Below, one piece after another: positions 40,201 to 48,457 of a DNA stretch of 57,108 nucleotides (position 1 is the first letter of the stretch; every line of letters begins with the position of its first letter). The position numbers and the translations under genes were made by a program. The DNA is from Bacteroidia bacterium (GTDB lineage: Bacteria > Bacteroidota > Bacteroidia > UKL13-3): the NCBI GenBank assembly GCA_014376805.1, contig JACMQU010000057.1:1-57108 (forward strand), given 5' to 3'. Under the pieces are notes generated by a model. That model was given only the letters and a program-made list of their open reading frames with translations, had not been told where the DNA came from and did not search any database.

Positions 40201-40890
40201 TGTTTGAGTTACACCGTTAGCGCTCCAGTTAACATTTACACTTGTAACCTGATTAGTACCGAAATTTTTAATAGTAGCGAACACATCTTTAGCGCCGGTA
40301 GAGCAAAATACAGTTGGCGAATCTATTGATAATACCCCACAGTCGTTTGGTCCAAGACTTGCTTGCCAAATTTGAATTTCTCTAAAGTTTACATTAGATG
40401 ATTGAGTACCTGTTACAACTAAATCAATTATTCTAACTTGGCTGGAAGTAACTGGTAAAAAGTTGATGTCATAATTACAAACACCGGTACTTTGCGTAAA
40501 TGTAGTGGCAGTAACCCATGCAGAGGTGCTTGAGTTAAAATATTGTACAGTTCCACCACCTAAAAATCTATTTGCAGATTCGCCGGCGTTAATGGTAAGT
40601 TTATTAAATGTTTTAGGAGTGGTCCATGTAAACTGAATAAATATAGTAGAACCCGGATTGGTGGCAGCAGAGCTTATCCACATTTGTTGGGCACCACATG
40701 TGCCAAAGTTTAAATCATTAAGGGTACTACAGGCACCCGTATTACAGGTACTCGCTGAAGCAGTTGCCAAAGGGGCAATGTTGGTTTGTGCATTTACCAA
40801 CGGTAACGTAAAAAGTAAAACCAAAAGTGCCAATATGCTAGTTTTGAAATTACCTGGTTTAAATTTTAATTGCGTGTAGATTTTTTCCAT
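34300..40890 (-). CDS. Giant secreted beta-helix protein with T9SS sorting domain
   Basis: The 2196-residue product has a signal peptide (MEKIYTQLKFKPGNF, hydrophobic core LALLVLLFTLPLV, cleavage after NAQ) and an F5/8 type C (discoidin-like) domain at about 37-175. Three modules follow, each a CARDB-like Ig domain (for example GAQDVKFIVKNIGANTVYSL) and a right-handed parallel beta-helix opening with a G-x-Y-x-I motif (near residues 297, 865 and 1428) and rich in Tyr/Asn turns (YGLYFSYIYNPVDIIYNTIN). The end is a T9SS type A domain (IKVYPNPFNDKVYVELK). Beta-helices often bind or cleave polysaccharides; here catalysis is not evident. The decayed gene at 21535-24110 is a paralogue. Confidence 0.87.
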   Translation of the reverse strand: MEKIYTQLKFKPGNFKTSILALLVLLFTLPLVNAQTNIAPLATASASTCNTGACSTLNDLNFGTCGAQQMWISSAATNPGSTIFIQFTWTTPKTFNKLTINAGESANRFLGGGTVQYFNSSTSAWVTATTFTQSTGVCNYDINFLPVTSSQVRIIDLVVTGTQSSNVNFREIQIWQASLGPNDCGVLSIDSPTVFCSTGAKDVFATIKNFGTNQVTSVNVNWSANGVTQTPTTYSSTLDTTGGPGTSTAQINLGSYTFAAAPVALKVWTSNPNLTTDTIRNNDTAYATKAPSMGGIYTIDAAGSGVSNFTTFAAAVSALNVNGICAPVTFNVAAGTYTQTTPLTLGNIVGSNYINTITFEGFNPATRILTGSITNSAIVIFNGSKYVTFHNFTVTNTNATAVGIAVNGTANKINIIKCIVNVPVQTGTSLNCYGISVTGTAGGYGTSAITADSIVIDSNIINGGGYGLVMYGASVATTNRNYKIRYNTLNNTNYYGMFIGYNYNAIDIIGNTLNMNGSNYGYFALYFYFNQNPNTTLSHNIIGNKILNFGGYGLYMYSPQSAATSARSKVYNNTIVSSIGSGSGPGYYGVYLYQPNAANILEFYHNTVIMGGSASSTSYTGFYNTGSSATIIKNNIFAVTAGIYTPLYLATVPTGSLVNYNNYYNYTNPTSGNLLYRGGFFTPSNYRTATAGGDSSFNIRPSFISTSPVPGNYHLTDGCNGSGVDLTSSVSTDIDGDIRSTSPNPGSDEFIGGVSDNIMVLSLLTPSVPITLGAQDVKFIVKNIGANTVYSLNSSYKLGSSTPVTQAWSGSLATCSQDTMVFTGSNQVTLGAVNLLKVFTDGPNGNPDADKANDTISNTLYAPLNGIYTVGGTAPDFATPQAAASALSNGVGGPVKFDIRAGTYGQVIVTGPILGTSSTNTVTFEGNSTATRVISTSTANSAAFLITQANWVKVRNLTITNAVASACAGIAIVGNSSANNNGTGCGFKNCIINLPNVSTYTAYGISITGTAGGMGQTVTACDSVEIDSNIITGNPYYGVSMYGATNAAYNRGIKIRNNTWGSIGYGLYFSYIYNPVDIIYNTINMVNVSGGYAYYGMYMINNTANHATISSNYTGNIVRNYYYYGMYMSNPGGTIGAPVKIYNNIVSSGTLLGYYNLYLQSSGYTQVYHNTLIYKGTGGSNSYTPAYLSGSTNIMVKNNIFGVEGNTGNATALYLGTSPATGNLNYNVYYNKSNSNLVYRNGVFYNPTNLLGVNNGGDTSYNIVPPFVNLTSENYHVNSACFQRGVDLTSLVPNDIDGEIRNVPPQIGADEATSGSLDLSAEALLAPTFPVSAGSQDVVVFVRNNGSTTITTFNVGYKVNGGVAKTQTWLGSLSPCDTVSITFTGTQQISIASGVSYAIKAYTYTPNFSVDGNPTNDTIFSNVATPMSGTYIIGTTSPSDFPSFNAAVVAMQARGIVGNVIFNVRTGTYNESVNVTTITGLTASNTVTFKSLANQRDSVMLSWNSTTGNSYVLALNSSNVSFKNMSISQLSSAGTYYTILIGSTTSDTIDNCKIISADYTSSTTYCIYANGSVTNGLVLRNNAFSGYSYYGIYLYGSSASPHLNTVIEGNTFTNFAYVYLTYFYYANNLKINRNVFNPGAGGGSMYFYHYYNNNGFTFTNNTVNLVRTNNYLYLGYYSQNLAAQRGLIANNVFTSTSTATGGNSYMAYASNYLSYINNTFYSVNPTYGFAYYFNYSCTDLEFKNNAVTNASTGPALNWYSIPTTNKFNYNNYYTAGAALFNISSPVTSYANMNAYKAALGSTVERNSLSYRQGLTALAATPLPSDSASWTLNGRAIHDARVTTDINNNPRPATPVNGVPDIGAFEFNPTSIPPAALASPTTPVAGGTQVFTIGSDTVATITYDAFSTVPSTVAIRQYSGRPAPQIGTATAYPFYYLDVAATTGSTYSYTITEYYKAPWIGTVVGENNLKLAMKIPSVAWSVLTGSASIADTIRRTITNTSSLSNLPAIFTGADDNNPLPVTLISFKGKKADTGVDLYWATASEKNSSHFILERSFDNTKFDALKKVKSSGNSNTLLNYNYADESAFKNGVQVVYYRLKMVDLDGSSAYSNTVVITNEEVKSDLIKVYPNPFNDKVYVELKIATDQMVEIRDLSGRMVYSQIFSAKDFAHELNLPDLDKGIYILIVNSKQVTKMLKQ

Positions 40891-41186
40891 ATTGGATTTG
40901 TTTTTTATATGTTTTATAACTGCAATTTAATTTAATTCATTGTAGAATTATTAAAAATTTTACTTTACAGAAGTTGCAATAAATGCAAACTGGCAGTATT
41001 CCTTTTTAAGCGGGTGGTTTTATATTTGAATTGCAACATTTAAATAAAATTAAGAAGTTATTAAGAATAACCTGATTGATTTTTTCCTCTATATTTAATT
41101 GGCTATTGTTAATTTATCCAGTTATTTTAACAAATTCATACTAATAGATGTTCTTATATACTTGTTTAGGTTAAGTTCGCCACTTC
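40891..41186. other. Divergent intergenic region upstream of uvrC
   Basis: This 296-base AT-rich region must carry promoters for the 2196-residue gene (minus) and uvrC (plus). The only candidate is TATACTTG at 41157-41164, one mismatch from TAnnTTTG, 22 bases before the uvrC ATG and without a good -33 element. Confidence 0.35.
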
Positions 41187-42989
41187 ATGCACACAGATCA
41201 TCTAAAAAATATTATCTCCTCTCTTCCCGAATCGCCTGGTATATATAAATACTTTGACAGTATGCAACAACTGATGTATATTGGTAAGGCAAAAAGTCTT
41301 AAAAAACGAGTATCGAGTTACTTTTCTAAAACACATTACGAGAACCGCAAAACCGCAGTAATGGTTAGCAAAATTGTTGATATACAATATACTCTTGTTG
41401 AAACTGAAATGGATGCTTTATTATTGGAGAACTCCCTTATTAAACAATACCAGCCACGATTTAATATAAGCCTGAAAGATGATAAAACCTATGCCTCAAT
41501 TTGTATCAAAAACGAACGCTTTCCGAGAGTATTCCCTACAAGACAAATAATTAAAGACGGAAGTGAATACTTTGGCCCCTATGCAAGTGGCACAATGATG
41601 CATACCTTACTGGATCTGATTAAAGCCACCTACCCGCTACGCAATTGTAATTTTATTTTATCTGAAGTTAATATAAAAGCGGGTAAGTTTAAAGCCTGTC
41701 TTGAATATGACATTGGAAACTGCCTGGCACCTTGTATCTCATTACAGCAAGAGGATGCATATAATCTCAATATAAGAAATATTAAAAACATCTTACGAGG
41801 AAATTTAACGGAGGTAAAAAACCAGTTAAAAACATTGATGCACCTGGCATCTGAAAATTTAAAATTTGAAGAAGCGGCTCGTTATAAAAAGAAACTCGAG
41901 TTACTAGAAAATTACCAAAGCAGATCAACTATTGTAAACGACCTTAAACATGATGTGGATGTCTTCAGTATAGTAAGTGATGAAAAATTTGCCTTTGCTA
42001 ATTACCTTAAAGTTTCTAACGGAATGATTATTCAGACTCAAACATTTGAGATCAAAAAGAAACTTGATGAAAGCAATGAAGAAATGTTAAATCTGGCTAT
42101 TGCAGAAGTACGGGATAAATATAATTCGAAATCAAAAGAAATTATTGTACCAATGGAACTTGATTGGCAGGATGCCCATATAATCATTACCATTCCCAAG
42201 GCCGGTGATAAAAAAAAACTGCTCGACCTCTCTTTAAAAAATGCCATGTATTATAAAAAAGAGAAGATGAGTCAGTATGAAAAATTAAATCCGGATTTTA
42301 AAACGGAACGCATTTTAACACAGATGAAAAATGATTTGCGTTTAACAGAATTGCCACACCATATTGAATGTTTTGACAATAGTAATTTACAGGGAACAAC
42401 ACCTGTATCTGCCTGCGTAGTATTTATAGATGCAAAACCAAGTAAAAAAGATTACCGGCATTATATTCCAACTACAGTTACAGGGCCGGATGATTTTGCC
42501 ACTATGCGGGAAATAGTTTTTCGCAGATACCGACGCTTGTTAGAAGAAAATCAGCCACTGCCAAACCTAATCATTATAGATGGAGGTAAAGGGCAATTAA
42601 GCTCAGCCGTGGAGAGCTTAAAAGAATTAAATATTTATGGTAAAATACCCATACTCGGGATCGCAAAAAGACTGGAAGAATTATATTATCCAGAAGATGA
42701 TTTACCTTTATATATAGATAAAAAATCTGAAACATTAAAAATCATTCAGCAACTGCGTGATGAAGCACACCGGTTTGGTATTACCCACCACAGAAAAAGA
42801 AGAAATAAACTTACCTTGGTTACCCAGCTGGAAAATATAAAAGGGATAGGACCCGAAACTGCAAAAATATTGCTTTCGGAATTGCGGTCAGTGAAAAAAA
42901 TAAAAGAATCTCCTATGAAAATACTTACTGATATTGTAGGCGAAGCCAAGGCTAAACTTGTATGGAACTATTTCAATGATGTATCCTGA
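41187..42989 (+). CDS. uvrC: Excinuclease ABC subunit C
   Basis: UvrC makes both incisions around a lesion in nucleotide-excision repair. The 600-residue product has the GIY-YIG nuclease at about 12-90 (PESPGIYKYF, MYIGKAKSLKKRV), four cysteines (RNC, KAC, GNC, APC) at about 150-190 matching the iron-sulfur ligands reported for UvrC, a UVR motif (ASENLKFEEAARYKKKLELL), the RNase H-like C-terminal nuclease (IECFDNSNLQGT, IIDGGKGQLSSA) and a helix-hairpin-helix end (LENIKGIGPETAKILLSEL). All domains are present and length is normal. The pabB-like gene follows on the same strand after 99 bases. Confidence 0.97.
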   Translation: MHTDHLKNIISSLPESPGIYKYFDSMQQLMYIGKAKSLKKRVSSYFSKTHYENRKTAVMVSKIVDIQYTLVETEMDALLLENSLIKQYQPRFNISLKDDKTYASICIKNERFPRVFPTRQIIKDGSEYFGPYASGTMMHTLLDLIKATYPLRNCNFILSEVNIKAGKFKACLEYDIGNCLAPCISLQQEDAYNLNIRNIKNILRGNLTEVKNQLKTLMHLASENLKFEEAARYKKKLELLENYQSRSTIVNDLKHDVDVFSIVSDEKFAFANYLKVSNGMIIQTQTFEIKKKLDESNEEMLNLAIAEVRDKYNSKSKEIIVPMELDWQDAHIIITIPKAGDKKKLLDLSLKNAMYYKKEKMSQYEKLNPDFKTERILTQMKNDLRLTELPHHIECFDNSNLQGTTPVSACVVFIDAKPSKKDYRHYIPTTVTGPDDFATMREIVFRRYRRLLEENQPLPNLIIIDGGKGQLSSAVESLKELNIYGKIPILGIAKRLEELYYPEDDLPLYIDKKSETLKIIQQLRDEAHRFGITHHRKRRNKLTLVTQLENIKGIGPETAKILLSELRSVKKIKESPMKILTDIVGEAKAKLVWNYFNDVS

Positions 42990-43088
42990 CTTCCCCATTG
43001 TAAAATGCCATACAATAATATCAGGCGGGGCTCTATACTCCAACCTGCTGTTTCTTAAATTCAATCTTAAATACAAAACCTTACCATA

Positions 43089-44357
43089 ATGACTACCAAA
43101 CAAATGCCCGATATATTTAAACTTCAGGCTGCCCAATGGGCTGATCAATTTGATGTATGCTGTGTGTTAGATAACAATGAATGTGCAAATGCATTTGGCC
43201 TTAATGAAATTGAATTTGCGGTTGCAGCAGGTATTACTGATTCTATTACCGGTAACGAAAAAGATGACTGGGACAAGCTTAAAAAATTTATAGATAAACA
43301 CTCGCAAAACTCACCTGTATTTGGCTACTTTTCATACGACCTGAAAAACCAACTTGAAAATTTAGTCTCCGAACATGACGATAAAATCCTTTTCCCCTCC
43401 CTATATTTTTTTGTACCTGAGCATGTAATATTAATTGACAATAATGAACAGCTAATGGTGATGAGTGAAGATGCAGATGGCATAATGAATAAAATAAAAG
43501 CGCAGGAAATAAAAGCATACCACCATAAGCCTGTAACACTTTTACAGAAAGTAAGTAAAAAAAGTTATGTTAAAAATGTAGAGGCTATTAAAGAACATAT
43601 TATTGCAGGAGATGTTTATGAACTAAATTATTGCATTGAGTTTTTTGCTGAAAATGTAGACCTTAATCCATTGCAAACATACTTTCGGTTAAAACAAAAT
43701 TCGCCAACTCCATTTGGTGCGTATTTTAAATTAAACAATAAATACTTAATGTGTGCAAGTCCGGAGAGGTTCATAAAAAAAACGCTCAACAAGTTGTATT
43801 CACAACCCATAAAAGGTACTGTTAAAAGATCAGATAATTCACAACTTGATGAGCAATTAAAAAAAGAATTATACAATTCTGAAAAAGAAAAAGCAGAAAA
43901 TTTAATGATTGTTGATCTGGTAAGAAATGACCTTGCAAAAAGCAGTTTAACAGGCTCGGTAAAAGTAGAAGAACTTTATGGCATTTACAGCTTTAAACAG
44001 GTACATCAGATGATCTCTACGGTATCCTCTACCATTGCAGATGGACTGCATCCGGTTGAAGCAATTGAGCATGCATTTCCAATGGGAAGTATGACAGGTG
44101 CACCAAAAGTTATGGCCATGAAACTGATTGAAAAGTACGAAACCACTAAGCGTGGATTATACAGTGGTGCCTTAGGTTACTTTGCCCCTAACGAAGATTT
44201 TGATTTTAATGTGGTCATCAGAAGCATTCAGTTTAATTCCCTCCATAAATATATAAACGTTGGGGTAGGTTCAGCCATTACTTTTGATAGTGATGCCGAA
44301 AAAGAATATGAAGAGTGCTTGCTAAAAGCTGAGGCTATGATTAGTGCTTTAAGCTAA
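43089..44357 (+). CDS. pabB: Aminodeoxychorismate synthase component I-like protein
   Basis: PabB makes 4-amino-4-deoxychorismate from chorismate for folate synthesis. The 422-residue product has the full chorismate-binding domain: AGDVYELNYCIEF, GAYFKLNNKYLMCASPERF, the PIKGTVKR motif with the active-site Lys typical of PabB, MIVDLVRNDL, the MGSMTGAPKVMAMKLIE signature and VGVGSAITFDSDAEKEYEEC. TrpE-like anthranilate synthase is the main alternative, but there are no trp genes nearby, and in Bacteroidota this short form next to unrelated genes is usually called PabB. The partner amidotransferase PabA is not in the window. A start at 43104 (MPDIFKL) is also possible. Confidence 0.82.
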   Translation: MTTKQMPDIFKLQAAQWADQFDVCCVLDNNECANAFGLNEIEFAVAAGITDSITGNEKDDWDKLKKFIDKHSQNSPVFGYFSYDLKNQLENLVSEHDDKILFPSLYFFVPEHVILIDNNEQLMVMSEDADGIMNKIKAQEIKAYHHKPVTLLQKVSKKSYVKNVEAIKEHIIAGDVYELNYCIEFFAENVDLNPLQTYFRLKQNSPTPFGAYFKLNNKYLMCASPERFIKKTLNKLYSQPIKGTVKRSDNSQLDEQLKKELYNSEKEKAENLMIVDLVRNDLAKSSLTGSVKVEELYGIYSFKQVHQMISTVSSTIADGLHPVEAIEHAFPMGSMTGAPKVMAMKLIEKYETTKRGLYSGALGYFAPNEDFDFNVVIRSIQFNSLHKYINVGVGSAITFDSDAEKEYEECLLKAEAMISALS

Positions 44358-44574
44358 GTACAAGAATTTCACTACTCACATAAATACAGGATAAGCCATC
44401 CATTATAAAAATCTACAAACTTTTATGGAAAAAGTGAGCTACATAATTTAATAGCAAATTACTACTTTATTTTGTTATTTTGCCTTTGTAAAACATACAA
44501 CCCATAAGGAGAAATATTTTATTAATAATCATCAAAAACATATCAGATTTAATTGCTGTTTTCTCTTTTTTATA

Positions 44575-45378
44575 TTGATCCTGATATCTTCAATTCAAAT
44601 TAGCAAGGCACAAAAAAAGGATTCAGCCTCGTTTAAATTCAGTATGCTTCCTAATAAAAAATTAGTTCCCTTATTTACTGCAGATGCCAGGGCACACCGG
44701 TTATCCATACAAAAGATTTTAGAAAACAATAGTTACCTGGCAAGTATGGGTGGAATTTTCCCGATTATACAAGTTCAAAGAAAAAATAAAGCCCTGCAAC
44801 TTTGTATGGCAGGCACTACTTATATAGGGCTTAAACGTTATATAAATCATGGTTCTGTGGTGAACACCGATTTTTTTGTTGATATCTATGCCGATGCAAA
44901 AATTTCAGACCACTTTTTAATGCGGTTAGGCACTGGCCATACCAGCCAGCACCTAAGTGATGACGCAATTGTAAATGGTGGCATCTTTACCAATTATGCA
45001 AGAGATTATCATCAGTTATTTGGTATATATAAAAACAATAAATACCGGCTTTTTGTGTATGGTGGAGGCTTGTTTAATTATAATTTTAAAGTTGATACAA
45101 TCGACATTTCTAATAAATTTTTATTTCAATTTGGCTTTGAACATGTTCCATTTAAATTAGGATCAAACCAATATATATTTTACGCTGCTGATTTTAAGTG
45201 GAGAGAAGAATTGAATTACAGAAGTACACAACATTATCAGTTTGGTTATAAATACCAAAAGAATGGATTAAGGGCATTGCGAATTGCTTATAATTATTCA
45301 ACCGGGGTTGAAGAAAGAGGACAGTTCTACAAACAAAATATCACCTTTTCAAGTATTGGATTATATTTAGATTTTTAA
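44575..45378 (+). CDS. DUF1207-like outer-membrane protein (start uncertain)
   Basis: The protein resembles DUF1207-type barrels: LFTADARAHRLSIQKI near the N-terminus, many amphipathic strands, LRLGTGHTSQHLSDD-type text (RLGTGHTSQHLSDD) and a terminal Phe (GLYLDF). The coordinates begin at the first standard start, a TTG at 44575, but that cuts the signal peptide. The same frame read from the ATT at 44521 gives INNHQKHIRFNCCFLFFI then LILISSIQISKAQ, a complete signal peptide, with AAGGAG 9 bases before the ATT. The true start is therefore probably 44521. It is followed after 4 bases by the DUF2279-like gene. Confidence 0.72.
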   Translation: MILISSIQISKAQKKDSASFKFSMLPNKKLVPLFTADARAHRLSIQKILENNSYLASMGGIFPIIQVQRKNKALQLCMAGTTYIGLKRYINHGSVVNTDFFVDIYADAKISDHFLMRLGTGHTSQHLSDDAIVNGGIFTNYARDYHQLFGIYKNNKYRLFVYGGGLFNYNFKVDTIDISNKFLFQFGFEHVPFKLGSNQYIFYAADFKWREELNYRSTQHYQFGYKYQKNGLRALRIAYNYSTGVEERGQFYKQNITFSSIGLYLDF

Positions 45379-45382
45379 CGCA

Positions 45383-46303
45383 TTGAAAAAATTTATCCTT
45401 CTTATTTTACTATTTTTTATTTGCCTGTTTGAACCAAAATTATTTGCTCAGGTAAATGATTCTTTAGCACTTGTTGAACCAATACCCGCTGAACTTACTA
45501 CCAAAAAAAAGTTAATCATTACAGGCCTTGTATTACAACAGGCCGCCTCTATGTATGTTGAATATAAATGGTGGTGGGAAGGAAATTACCATCCTTTTGT
45601 TATTTACTCAGATGGATGGTTTGAAAAAAATAGTTATAGCCTGGGTGTAGATAAGGCCGGGCACTTTTACACTTCTTATATGTATTTTAATGTGCTAAAT
45701 GAACTGTTAAAATGGGGGGAATTTGATAACCGTACAAGTCTAATTCTTAGCACTTCAATTCCATTTGTATGGGCCTTAAGTATTGAAATTGGCGATGGCT
45801 TTTCGAATTATAATTTTTCACAAACTGATTTATTGGCGAATTCATTAGGCATTACTTATGGCTTGCTACAGGCAAAAATTCCCTTCCTGCAAAATTTTAA
45901 ATTCAAATTCAGTTATTATCCTTCTTCCTATTATCAAAAAAACAACTTTAAAGATTGGTCACTCACCGCAGATTATGATGGCCATATTTACTGGTTGAGC
46001 ATGGATGTTCATAATATATTGCCCCATACAGCTAAAAAATACTGGCTCAAGTATCTTAATCTTTCTATAGGCTACGGAATGGAGGGTTTTGCTAAAACAA
46101 ATGATGAAGGAAATTTCAATAAAATTAATTACAAAGAAAGAAAATTCTGTATAGGCTTAGACTGGAATCTATCAGCCTTTACAGCAAAAAACAAGACACT
46201 TAAAACGGCCTTAAATATTCTTGATTACTATCATTTTCCTGCACCGGGTGTACGAAAAGTTGGCAAAGAAACATTTGAGTTTAAACCTCTATTATTAAAT
46301 TAA
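45383..46303 (+). CDS. DUF2279-like periplasmic/envelope protein
   Basis: The 306-residue product has a signal peptide (KKFILLILLFFICLFEPKLF, cleavage after FAQ) and the central segment LGVDKAGHFYTSYMYFNVLN, characteristic of DUF2279. SIEIGDGFSNYNFSQTDLLA also fits this family, whose members sometimes resemble VanZ-type proteins. The only start that keeps the signal peptide is a TTG at 45383, 4 bases after the previous stop, so translation is probably coupled. The C-terminal third has barrel-like strands. Function is unknown; co-occurrence with the DUF1207-like gene suggests a shared envelope role. Confidence 0.75.
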   Translation: MKKFILLILLFFICLFEPKLFAQVNDSLALVEPIPAELTTKKKLIITGLVLQQAASMYVEYKWWWEGNYHPFVIYSDGWFEKNSYSLGVDKAGHFYTSYMYFNVLNELLKWGEFDNRTSLILSTSIPFVWALSIEIGDGFSNYNFSQTDLLANSLGITYGLLQAKIPFLQNFKFKFSYYPSSYYQKNNFKDWSLTADYDGHIYWLSMDVHNILPHTAKKYWLKYLNLSIGYGMEGFAKTNDEGNFNKINYKERKFCIGLDWNLSAFTAKNKTLKTALNILDYYHFPAPGVRKVGKETFEFKPLLLN

Positions 46304-46344
46304 ATTAAATTTACAATAACAAGTATTAACATTATAAACCTATT

Positions 46345-46653
46345 ATGAGATTTGACAAACATATATTTATTTGCACCAATCAAAAGGCGGAAGGCAAGCA
46401 GTGTTGTGGGGAAGAACATGGCATGCTACTGGTTGAAAAATTCAGGGATGTGCTCAATCAAAAAGGATTGAAAGGTAAGGTAAGAGCTCAACGCTCAGGT
46501 TGCCTCGATGCCTGCAAATTCGGACCTGCACTGGTTATTTATCCCGAAGGGACATACTATAAAAACGTAACGGTTAATGATGTTGAACGAATTGTGGAAG
46601 AGCATGTGCTTAACAACAAAATTGTAAGCGATCTGGAATTAATCTGGGAATAG
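46345..46653 (+). CDS. Thioredoxin-like [2Fe-2S] ferredoxin
   Basis: The 102-residue protein starts MRFDKHIFICTNQK and has four candidate cluster cysteines: Cys10, Cys20 or Cys21, Cys53 and Cys57, in the pattern C-x9/10-C-x31/32-C-x3-C (GCLDACKFGPALVIYPEG). This is the layout of the (2Fe-2S) ferredoxin family with thioredoxin fold, related to the NuoE C-terminal domain. It probably acts as a cytoplasmic electron carrier. It has no obvious functional link to its neighbours and its redox partners cannot be told from the sequence. Confidence 0.88.
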   Translation: MRFDKHIFICTNQKAEGKQCCGEEHGMLLVEKFRDVLNQKGLKGKVRAQRSGCLDACKFGPALVIYPEGTYYKNVTVNDVERIVEEHVLNNKIVSDLELIWE

Positions 46654-46797
46654 TACTGAAACCTGGATTAATAATGCCATCATAGAGAAAGCAGGTATGA
46701 TTTAGAAGTAAAAAAGCGCACTGTTATATCAGGAATTTTTAACATTCTCTTAAATTAATTTAGATTCGTGGGTAGTAATGGTAAAAAAATCAGCCTT

Positions 46798-48432
46798 ATG
46801 AAAACAAGTATCGCAATTATCTGTCTCTTCTTTTCATTAACCTCCACTGCCCAGATTATTTTTACCCGGGCTGATTTTGGAAGTAATGGTGATAAAATAT
46901 TATATGCGGTTGACTCTCCTGTTTATTCTACATTAAATTTTGGTTCAACCGGCCCTAATTATTCATGGAATTTCGGATCAAAATTGTACCCGCAAAAATA
47001 TGATTCAACTATATTTTTAAGTGCCACTGCCGATCCCAATGCGCCGGGTGTTACAACCAATCTTTTACTAAGATCAGTGGCCAACGGAGATCAATATGCA
47101 GAGCTTACCAGTAGTTTTGTGAAAACTATTATTGATCTACCCGCTTACCATGCAGTTGGAATAAAATTAAAGCTGTTTAATTTTCCATTAACTTATCAAT
47201 CTGTTACGGCCGATTCTACCACTGCTATTGCCAGAGGAACACTTGCACAATTCGGCATCACACCTATTACAGGAATAGATTCTATTCGCATAAATGCAAA
47301 AATAAATTCCTATACTATTTGCGATGGATGGGGCAAACTAACGCTCCCTGATAGTACTACTTACAACAGCTTAAGAATTAAAAACAATACTGTAATAAAT
47401 GCCGATATTTATCTGCATACTTTGTTGGGCTGGGGGTTGGTAAGTAACAGGGTTCAAACCAACTCCTCTTACTCATGGTATGCGCCCGACTCAAAAAGTT
47501 ATATTGCTAATGTTGGTTTAGACACCTTAGGGAATATAACAAGTTTTACTTATAAAGTTAGTTGGATTCCAAAAATCCCCTTAATAAAATTCATTTCAAT
47601 TAGTCCTGACACTGCACAGCAGGGAGAAAAACTTCAAATTACCCTAAGAGGTAAAAATACTTACTTTACTAAAGGTGTTTTTAATCTATACTTATCTGCA
47701 GTTAAAATTGATACTTTTTGGGTGATGAGCGATACAACTATAATTGCCAACATTAGCATACCCATGGCATCTGCACCGGGAGCACAATTTTTAACTTACA
47801 GAGACCATCTTAATTCTTATAGTTATTTCTATGAACTATTTAGTATAAAACCTTCCCCTTATGCTCCAAAGCTTGCTTCTCTAAGTCCGGGTTATGGGGT
47901 AAAAGGGCAGATAACTGATGTTATAGTAACAGGCAGTTATACTCATTTTACCAAAGGTGCCAATATTTATTTTTCTCCGGTTACGGCATCTCCGGGAGGG
48001 ATATATATTATGTCGTTTACGGTAATTAATGATACGGTTTTAACCTGCAAAATAAAAATTGACCCAGCTACAAATTCAACAGGATTCGATTTACAATTTA
48101 GCAATTCAATTGATGGCCGTTATGTACTTCCAAAATGTTTTAGTGTGGTAACTACCGGAATTAATGAAATTTCTGATAACAATTTCCAGATAGATTTATA
48201 TCCAAACCCCAATCAGGGCAAATTTACTGTTTATTCAAACCAGGGTATTATCAGTTTAGAAATATATGATATTAGTGGTAAGTTACTTTTTAAATATGAA
48301 CCATCAACCGACAAAAATAAGATTGAGGTAATCTCAAATTTGGAAGACGGATATTATTACCTGAAGTTATATTCTGAAAAAAGTATAAGTATTAAAAAGT
48401 TTATTGTTCACCAAACAGCCACCTTAAAGTAA
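46798..48432 (+). CDS. T9SS-sorted protein with IPT/TIG-like domains
   Basis: The 544-residue product has a signal peptide from the ATG at 46798 (MKTSIAIICLFFSLTSTAQ); an upstream in-frame GTG-type extension to 46768 would only lengthen it. Two Ig-like IPT/TIG-type repeats occupy about residues 265-455: ISISPDTAQQGEKLQITLRG and ASLSPGYGVKGQITDVIVTG share the S-P-x-x-[GA]-x-x-G pattern. The last 75 residues are a T9SS type A domain (IDLYPNPNQGKFTVYS, YYYLKLYSEK). The N-terminal half is not recognised. It should be secreted through the outer membrane and anchored or released. It converges with the TonB-dependent receptor gene, with 25 bases between stops. Confidence 0.83.
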   Translation: MKTSIAIICLFFSLTSTAQIIFTRADFGSNGDKILYAVDSPVYSTLNFGSTGPNYSWNFGSKLYPQKYDSTIFLSATADPNAPGVTTNLLLRSVANGDQYAELTSSFVKTIIDLPAYHAVGIKLKLFNFPLTYQSVTADSTTAIARGTLAQFGITPITGIDSIRINAKINSYTICDGWGKLTLPDSTTYNSLRIKNNTVINADIYLHTLLGWGLVSNRVQTNSSYSWYAPDSKSYIANVGLDTLGNITSFTYKVSWIPKIPLIKFISISPDTAQQGEKLQITLRGKNTYFTKGVFNLYLSAVKIDTFWVMSDTTIIANISIPMASAPGAQFLTYRDHLNSYSYFYELFSIKPSPYAPKLASLSPGYGVKGQITDVIVTGSYTHFTKGANIYFSPVTASPGGIYIMSFTVINDTVLTCKIKIDPATNSTGFDLQFSNSIDGRYVLPKCFSVVTTGINEISDNNFQIDLYPNPNQGKFTVYSNQGIISLEIYDISGKLLFKYEPSTDKNKIEVISNLEDGYYYLKLYSEKSISIKKFIVHQTATLK

Positions 48433-48457
48433 CTTTAAACTTGCTGTTTTAATAGCA

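Noticed and set aside
43089-44357. Assignment as anthranilate synthase TrpE or isochorismate synthase
   Set aside because: The PIKGT lysine motif and short length favour PabB, and no trp or menaquinone genes are adjacent; the alternatives are kept only as a lower-probability option.
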